From Diadema setosum (lineage: Eukaryota > Echinodermata > Echinoidea > Diadematoida > Diadematidae), in contig NC_092706.1 in NCBI RefSeq assembly GCF_964275005.1, positions 25,268,942-25,332,941 of the forward strand: 64,000 nucleotides of DNA, read 5' to 3'. Positions 34,901 to 43,900 of the stretch are shown here, in pieces (position 1 is the first letter of the stretch; the number at the start of each line of letters is the position of its first letter). Made by a program: the position numbers and the translations under genes. The notes under the pieces were generated by a model, which worked only from the letters and a program-made list of their open reading frames with translations, was not told where the DNA came from and made no database searches.

Positions 34901-37900
34901 TTTGTGTGAATTGTGTATAGTTTTGTAACTTTTGATATTTTGGTACTCTGAGATTTAAAACTGGCACTCTGAGATTTCAAATTCAGGTTCATTTTTTGTT
35001 TGTTTGTTTTTGTGATTGTATGAAATCTATGCACAGCATGCATTTTTCCTTTTTGAGCATCTTATATTACAAAGTTGCTAATATTTTTGTTCTGGTCTAA
35101 AGTGTTTTGTATTGATTCTGATTCATGTCATGTACGAAGACAGTGCATGTACAGCTGTATATTGTTATTGGATGCAAGTACATGTTGTAGTACATACATC
35201 ATGTAAGCAGAAAGTTGACTTGCACATAGCAACTTGCGCAAATCTGAATAACATGTACTGTATACCGTTTTATGTGTGCAGCATACACATGCTGGTTTTG
35301 ACAGCAACTCAAGTCAGCATTTTTATGTTTGTGTTTTTGCCTTTCAGTTTGCCCAGTGTGTATGATTCTTTGAGTCATTTCCTATGTCTTATGTCAAATA
35401 CATGTTGCACACATTTAGGAGAGGTGAGATTTTTTACATACGTATGTATGATGTTCGTTTGATTTTTTTGTTGTTGTTGCACATGCAAGGGAAGAATATC
35501 AGTAACAGGTTTATTGATAAAGAAAAGATAAATGTACGTATGATGATAATTTGTCATTATATGAAGTTTATATGATATGCATGGTAACACATTGTACATG
35601 GCATATACAATGTAGTTTTGATGGACCTTATGTAGCTCATTCTCCCCCTTTTGATATGTAAGAATCATGTGTCAGGTCATATTGTATGGAGTGACGTCAA
35701 TGTTGGAGTCCGTTTTTGATACACTTGAAGGACAAAATATGTTTCGGAAGTTTGAGTATGTTTTTAAAAGTGTAATACACCGTACAGGTGTATTTGATCT
35801 CTGCGTTTTTCTGATACCAATGTATATTGTAATTTGTTTTTATATACATGTACAGTACATCTTTTACTGGATGTATCGTTGTCAGTTGTTTCGTTTGGTA
35901 TATGCCAAAGGGTTGCAGTAATAACTCACATCATAAGTTAATGATGACATTAAGGTTTTGATATTGCTTCATCAGATGGGTGGCTATTTTCAGCGGCTTT
36001 CATTCACGTGCGTGTCTTATTCATACCGATTTGAATACATGTATCAGGCATTATTATGAACACACCACATTGTTGTTTTCAATGCCATGTTGCTTTCATT
36101 TGATTTATCTAGGGATTTTTGTCTTCACGCTTTTACAGCCTATGTTGATGTTTATTTGGTTCTAATGTAACAACATTGTGTGTGGTGTGTATGTGCTTTA
36201 AGACTGTAGAGGAAAGACAGCTATAGTGTAGTGTTTATGTACACTCGTTCCAAATCCCAGCATATGTTAGAAGATAATTGATTACAGCTGTATGTGCTGG
36301 GTTTAACAGTGTTGTAACAAAAGAGTGAATGAGAGTGGGGAGACCATGGTACTTACATGGTACGTAGGCCTACAGTAGTAGTGTTTCATATTGTGAGAAA
36401 AGGTAGAAAGTGAGGTAGCTACATGTGTTTGTATGATATTTGATAGTTGACATTGTGAAATATTTTCTGTTTCATTTACACCGTAAAGTAGTTTGTTTTA
36501 TTAAGTGTTGTTTTATGATTGGTAGAAGATGTTTGTACAGGGTATGTATGAGGTTGTGCATGTATAGCATAGGTTATTGGTATTTTTGTATGGGCATGAT
36601 TCTGATTGTTGATCCAGTGAGTAAGTACTGTATGATAGCAGTGCTTATCATAGTGTAATGTTGGTGTTTCATATTAGTTGGGTGTCAGTCAGTTCATACA
36701 AGTTTCTAGAGACCGTGTCTATATGGGGATAATGTTTGTATTAATGTTATCAAATCATTGAGTGTTCGTAATGTGGTCTAGCTATCCACATCATTAGTCA
36801 GAAGTTTGATTGGTTTAATTCCACACACATTCTTGGCATATTGAATGTGCATGATTATTCCATAGCCAAGGGTTTCCCATTGTGTTATGTAGAAGAAGAC
36901 AGAAAGAAGAAAGTGATCGCGCCAGTGTGTTATACTGCCCTCTTACGGGCAGTGTTTGAGATGTATGTTATATTGTTGTTGTACAACCTTCGCCCCTTTC
37001 GGCCGGCAGTTTGTGTTGCGTGAGCATAATAAAGATTGCTTAAACCTTAACTATTGTGACTGGTTATCCATCCCCGAACAATGTTCTCTTAATGGCGCAG
37101 ATTATAGTAGACCTAACGTTAGATTGATCTTAACATGTCAAGTCTAACTCTATGTGTCGATATACTGTTTGTCATAAATGACATGTACATGATCCTATCT
37201 GATGTAACGGAATTAAGCAGAAATAAATCAAATCAAATCAAATCAAAAATCTATAATTTAGGGTTAACTGTCAGACCTTCCTTACTAAATTTCTACTCAT
37301 ATTTTCAGCTCACCTTGATTTTCTGGTTCTGGCCAAAGCCATGGCCACCATGACTTTTCTTCTGCAATTCACAATGGATTTGCAGGCATGCCTTGACAGC
37401 ATAAATTTTTCAGTCACTGTGTGACCGCATGGTTGGCACTGTCACTCAAACTGTACTGTGATGACTCTGATGTGATGAATTCTGCAGTGCAGTTGTAAGC
37501 ATGCTGCAAAATATTATGCGCGTGCAGCATGATTCTGCACTCAGAGCGCGCTCAGTCTTTCAGGTCTGATAGTCTCCAGAAAGAAACTTTTTCTACAACT
37601 TGTCATATGATTCCCTGCGGGCAGAGTCAAGTTACTGGTGAAACAATCTTTTTATATCTACTTACCTAAATTATAGAAGAAACTGCTGTTTATATTGTTT
37701 TAAAAAACTGATAGAACTTTTTATACCCCCGCCAAACGAAGTTCGAAGGGGGTATATTTTTTAAAGGTATTAGGGGAAAAATATACAGGAAGGACTACAG
37801 AGTCTGAATGATTAGACTAAATTGGTAGTTACTGCTTTCTTCCGTATGTAGGTTTTGTAGTTACTGCTTTCTTCCGTGGGGAAACTTGCAAAGTTGAATC

Positions 37901-40900
37901 AACTGGATGTAGTTACTGCTTTTTGCAAAAGTGAAACATTGCATTTTTGGTCACTTTCCATTTTTTTTTGGGGGGGGGGACAAAACTGATCTACTCACAT
38001 CAAAGGGCATTGGGTAAACTATTCATTTTTGCAAAAAAAAAGTAAAAATTCATAAAAATGTCAGTTACTGCTTTTTTCCGTGGGGGGCAGAGGTAATCAA
38101 AGTCTGTAATTGACACATTCTTTTTCCTTCATCTTTGCTCCCATCTACAGTACACTTAGCCTCTGAGACGTTTTGCCAGCATCCTGGTAGCGTGTCTTAC
38201 GGAAAATGGAACTCAACCGACACGTCACTGGGATCTTCAATAACTCTCACTTGCGATGAAAATTACGTCATCAATGGCAGTGCCACCCTGCGGTGTATAA
38301 GATTTCCTGACAACAATTCGCTTGACTGGAGTGCATCGTTACCAACTTGCCTGAATCTCGAGAAAATGTGTCCGGGTATAACAATAGGCCATTTGCTTCA
38401 TACAGTGTACAAGGAAAACACTGTTGACAATATACACTTCGCACTTTGCACATGCATAGGATAACGTTTTAAATTCGGACACACACAACAAAAAATTCCA
38501 AATCTACGTCCTCTGTCAATTGTTGCTATATGGAGTGGTGAAACTAATAAAGTGCCGTAGTAATAAAAGTGACAGTTCTGTGTACCCTTCTGTATTAACA
38601 GAGCATAACTTGGTAAAATTTAGTACTGGCAACATTTTTATATACCAATATAGCAGGTAAACATGCATGTTGCTCATTTGCTTTTGGTATTTTATTCCTC
38701 ATAATCTTTTAAAGCAAACACCGTCGCTCTAAGTCCAAAAACCCAGATCCTTCTGAACCCTGCACCCTTAGGTACAATTCTTTATTCCGATGGTTCATTT
38801 TTCCCAACCTTCGGCGTGACGCCACAAAATAAAAATAAATAGATATTCTTATTAACGAAACTTATTTCATTTTTGGGAGTGACAAACATCTAGGTATACA
38901 CAAAATGTCAGTGTTTCACAAAACGAATCTTCCAAATAACAAACATTACTAGTATCCCCACCTGTCTCCTGCATTCTCAACTCTTAAAGATGATAAGGGA
39001 TTTACATTAGATACATACACCTTGCTGTGGACAGGAAATATGAGACGTCACACAAGAATAATCTAAAATGAAAGGAATATAATAATTATTCAGAGGGGTG
39101 AAGATTCAGGTTTGAGTTTCTTCAATTTGTCTCCATCAGTTGCGATCTCTACAAATGAAATTTGTCCATTAGCTGCGATCTTAACAAATTTCATTTGTAG
39201 AGGGAGACAAATCGAAGAAACTCAACCTGAAGAATAATCTGGCCTAAATAAATCATTTTCCTCTTTCCAGCCAACGAGTCAAACTGTGATCACCCTGGTA
39301 ACGTCTCTCATGGAAAATGGAATTTGAACACCACACGACTTGGATCCATAGTCACTCTTGAGTGTGATGAAGGTTATATCATCAGTGGTAGTGCGACGTT
39401 GGTTTGTGTGCAGAGGTCAACACACCAGCTAGTTTGGAACGCATCGATCCCATCTTGCCAACCAGATGAACGTACAGGTTTTACCTTCACCCCAACATTA
39501 TTTAACATGAAGAAAATTTATGCATATCATAATTACTATCAGTTTTTTTTCTCCAAACGTTATTCATTGAAGATGATTGTTTATTTGCCAGAATTGACGT
39601 TAAGCTTTTTATCACTTCAAGTATTGGTTAACTATGAGTTTTCACACACGCTTCTGAACTCTTTATAGATTGTATCTGTTCGTTTGCTTAGGATTCTTAA
39701 TCTTAATATGCATTTCTTAAACACAAGATATACATTACATGATATTAGATAACATGACATCCGTAAGTGAATGACATAACTGAAAGGTCGCACGACATTA
39801 TACAATGTAATTTAACAAAATAAGTACTCAATACTCTGATAGCATTTCCTCGTAATGTTGTAGAAATGCCATTTGAAAAAGTACAGAAGACTAGTAAAAA
39901 ACGTTTTTATGGGCTTTCGGTTAAGGAGGAAAATATGTTTACAAAAATTAGAGGAGATTGACATGATTGTTGTGTAGGTGTGTTCATTTTTCAAACAATT
40001 ATATCTATTTTTTAAGATATTGCAAATGCACAGAGCTGCTTCTTAGGCCTATAATATGTACAATGTACGGTTTTAATTTTATGAAAACTCACAAGTGACG
40101 CAGACTGTTATACAAGGAGAAGGGAAAAAAAATCACATTATACACACTGTATCTGACTTGTACACCCGCACGGGTGATCACGCACCTCTCCATAAGTTTT
40201 GTGCCACGGACATTGTTTTCTTTGTCTTCTCTTTTTCTTTTTGTTTATTCGACGTTAATATTTCCACAATTCATAAATTTTCATTCCTTTCAAATGTAAA
40301 TATCAAGTAAGAATTAATCTCATATCAGCATCTAAGAATTTACACCGTACAAGCAACGCTTTTATGTAGACTCCTCGTATTTCACTTGTTTAATTGTCTA
40401 AAATTATGTATTTGACAATTTACTCATGGATATTTTGTTATGTTTATGGTTTATTTGTTGAAATGTGGAATATGGAAAAAACAAACAAACACATGAGGCA
40501 TTTCTATATAGCGTTGTCAAAGAAATATTTAAGAATTGTTGGTGTGTTTCCACAGTGAATTCCGAGTCTTACCTTTAGAGGGAAGGAGTATAGGCAACGA
40601 AGGTGAAAGGCTGTCTCGTTTGTGAAATCATTTTGAGCCATACATGTGTACTGGCTTTACATCATAATCGAAGGACTGAAGGCCAAACAGATGAATGGAA
40701 TATTACGTTGTCCCAATGTAGAACTGCAGCTGGACGGGAAATCAAACCTGGGATCGAAATTTTGAGATGTAAAAGATAAAATTGTGGATTCTGTTGTTGG
40801 CATTTGTTTGTCAATATTTCACTGCAACCTAAACGGCAAAAGTGTGCTCACATTTCAGCATTCCGTAACTTTTACACGTTCGAATTAATTATGTACTTTT

Positions 40901-43900
40901 TTTTAATGTTTAGGTGGAAACGGCCTTGTTATGATTACACATGTGAAACAAGCTCTCTTCACCTTCACAATTACCCACCCTCCATCCCCTAGCCTCGCCC
41001 CCAGAAAACAAAGAAAACAAATTATCCGTGCACGCGTACATACCATATGCATGACAATAATACTACTAATAAAAACATGCAGAAACCGTATTCTTGTCTT
41101 CATGCGCCTGAAATTATTGTTATGATCATTCTCTTTAGTTTCAGGTAACGTGTCGAAATGTAATCACCCTGGTAAAGTACTGCACGGAAAATGGAATTCA
41201 AACACCATGCGGGTTGGATCCACAGTAACCCTGGTGTGTGATGAAGGTTACATAGTCAGTGGTAGTGCGACGTTGCTTTGTGTGACATCATCCGACGAAA
41301 ATACATCAACATATTCGCCAGGGTGGAACGCATCCATTCCATCTTGCCAACCATTAGGAAGTAAGTCCTCAAAATGTATATCAGCATCAAATCAACAACA
41401 GATAAACTTGAAGAGTTTGTTCGCAAAAATCGATAAGTCCATATTTGCTAAATCGAGATATTTGCGATAAAAGGTCATGAAAAATAAAAAGAATAATAAG
41501 AAAATGTTTGCTTCTTTTGACCATAACTTCAAAAATGTACCTTTATATGTATTGACCAATATATCATTTAAAAGGTATTATGACTTTATGACAGAGACCG
41601 TACTTCAAAATCTTCAAAAATGGACTTATCAGTTTTTGCGAACAAACGCTTCACTTCATTTCGTAGAATATCTTGCAAACTAAGTGAACAAATATGCTTA
41701 AACTGACACCTTTATCAGTTTATCCCCACGTGCATCATATCAAGAAATGTATGTTCAAGTTCCTGAGGGGTATACTTAAGTGTTTATTCACAAGTTAAGG
41801 TTTTCTTTGAAAGTTTATGTCAAGATTATTTTTTTTCTTCGAGGCTTCAAAGCAGATGTTATTTATAAGACCTTTCTTGTAAAATTGATTTTGTACGTAT
41901 TACTAGGCATTATGACATGCTTACTTCAGCTGACTTCTCTGCTGCTGATGTAAGGAAAGGCATTTGACAAGGAAGAAGTTTTGGGAGGTGAAAAAAAATA
42001 TAAACAAGCAGTGAAACGTGTTTTGATAAAAAGAGATCTGAGATTTGTTTAAATTAATGAGCAGAAGTCAACTTGGATTGGAATTGAATATGAATGGATC
42101 TTTGAAAGAACGCAATCACAGCACGGATGTCTTCAACTCCTTGACGAAAAACTATAATAGCGAAGATGAAAAAGGTGATGCGTGGAACAGGGTTGGAAGT
42201 ATTCATGCATTTACCCAAACCTATACTTTGCCTCAATCCTCTTTGTTGGTTTTTCAACTCGGAAAAAAAAAACACCATCAAACGACTATTATTGTCTTTC
42301 TAACTACCCATTTCCTTGTTGTTATTTTCTCTGAATTACCAGATCTTGGCATGATGATTTTTATCTATTTGTGTTTTTTTTTTCTTGGAATGATGATCCA
42401 GACGATGCACTTGCTCTATTATCGGCCAAATTCCTATAACATTTCTTTATTGATTATTTGTTCGCGAGTAAACTAATGAAAGTTGGTGGCATCATCATCC
42501 TTGCCTTAGCCAAAATTATGCGGTTGTAATCATAACCACTTGAATTTTGGCAAAAAACATGTAAAACATCCATTGTTTTCCCTAAACAAAATTTGAAATG
42601 GCTCATATATTTTTTAAGGTTTGTTCAAAATCCCATTGGCATTCACGCTGCACACTGACACTGGTCCGACGCGTCGCGACGGTCCCTGACCAGTAAATAT
42701 CCTTGCTGGACCACTAACCTTTTCAGGAATGGACCTGCCAGTACTAAAACGTGGAAACTGGGTAACTACTGTCCGTCGTGTCTGTCGGACCAGGAGAAAA
42801 ATGAGTTAGTGTGAAGCCCTGTCCAGGTTCTTTTCGTTATCTGAGACAATAAAGGAATGTATCATTTTATGTCGGGTGTCATTCTGGAGATTGGAAAGGA
42901 ATAATTGATCTACACACTTTCGTTTTCGCAATATAGAAAGAGACTTTATGTCCTTTCCATGGGAAGAAAGACAAACACATGGACGTGTACTGGACAATTA
43001 TTAGGTGATCCGAGTATCCCTCGGATCACCTTCTGTATCTGTATGGATTCTTTGTTCTTCTTCTTTCTTTATTTCTGGACAAAATTTGTGTATCGATTAG
43101 CTCAAAAAGTGTTCTTCCTATCAATTTCAAACTTATACCAAATATGTATCATGTCCCAAAGACGACGGGTCTAATAAAATCATAGTGATCAGTCGACCGT
43201 GACGTCACTATGACGTCATTATATGAAAACACATTCTCAATCATATCTCATTTTTGCTTGTTTTTACTACATGATGCAGGGAACATTACTATCCTGAGTT
43301 GTTCTTTATTTCTTATAAGCTTGTGCTTTTCTGTGTTTAAAAACAACAACGCAAAACAACATTATCTTTGTGTTGGTTAATAAAGCTCCATACAATATTT
43401 CAATTTGTCATCCTGTTGCAGCATGGGTCGGATGCCTTCGAAAAATAGCCATTACAAGTTCGTTAGTTGTCGGATTAGTTCTTGTGATGTTGGGAATCTG
43501 CATCATCCAAAAGTTCAACACCAAACCTTGCACCTGTCATAAGGTAATACATTATTTCGCCACAATAGCTGAGTATTTCGCCACAATAGCTGAGAGATAT
43601 CTTTAATGACTTACAATCAATGATTTCAATTGCACTGCCCTCACCATGAGCGGAAAATAATGTCTTTCAAATTGCATCTGTTGTCATTTGTCAGGGCCAT
43701 ATAGAAATCAGATGCATGATGTTTAAACTTTAAGAAGATACAAATTTGTATGTGAAAAAAAAAATGATATGGGACTGTCATTCTAACAATCATTCCTTCG
43801 TTCAAATGGTCAGGCACATACAATGTAAGAATCTTGTTAAAATGGTTTTGGACATAGAAAAATGGAAACATCTATGACTGCACAAAACAAAACAAAACAA

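Larger units (their letters stand above)
32245..37097 (+). mobile_element. LTR retroelement, gag-only non-autonomous, looks recent
   Basis: Two direct repeats of 179 bases (32245-32423 and 36919-37097) are identical by eye and bound 4.5 kb. Parts visible: an LTR with an AATAAA signal, a possible primer-binding region right after the left LTR, one long gag-like frame (32673-34562) with a Cys/His cluster and a protease-like segment, about 2.3 kb of AT-rich non-coding sequence, and a purine-rich tract (36890-36915) before the right LTR. No reverse transcriptase or integrase region is present, so it would depend on a partner element. A Ty3/gypsy-like relation is inferred from the gag Cys/His context. 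Identical LTRs mean a young insertion. It sits in the intron between CCP1 and CCP2, in the gene's sense orientation. Confidence 0.8.

Noticed and set aside
42045-42476. A 143-codon frame in the intron between CCP4 and the transmembrane exon
   Set aside because: No recognised domain, no flanking splice sites in phase, and it would not fit the continuous receptor frame.
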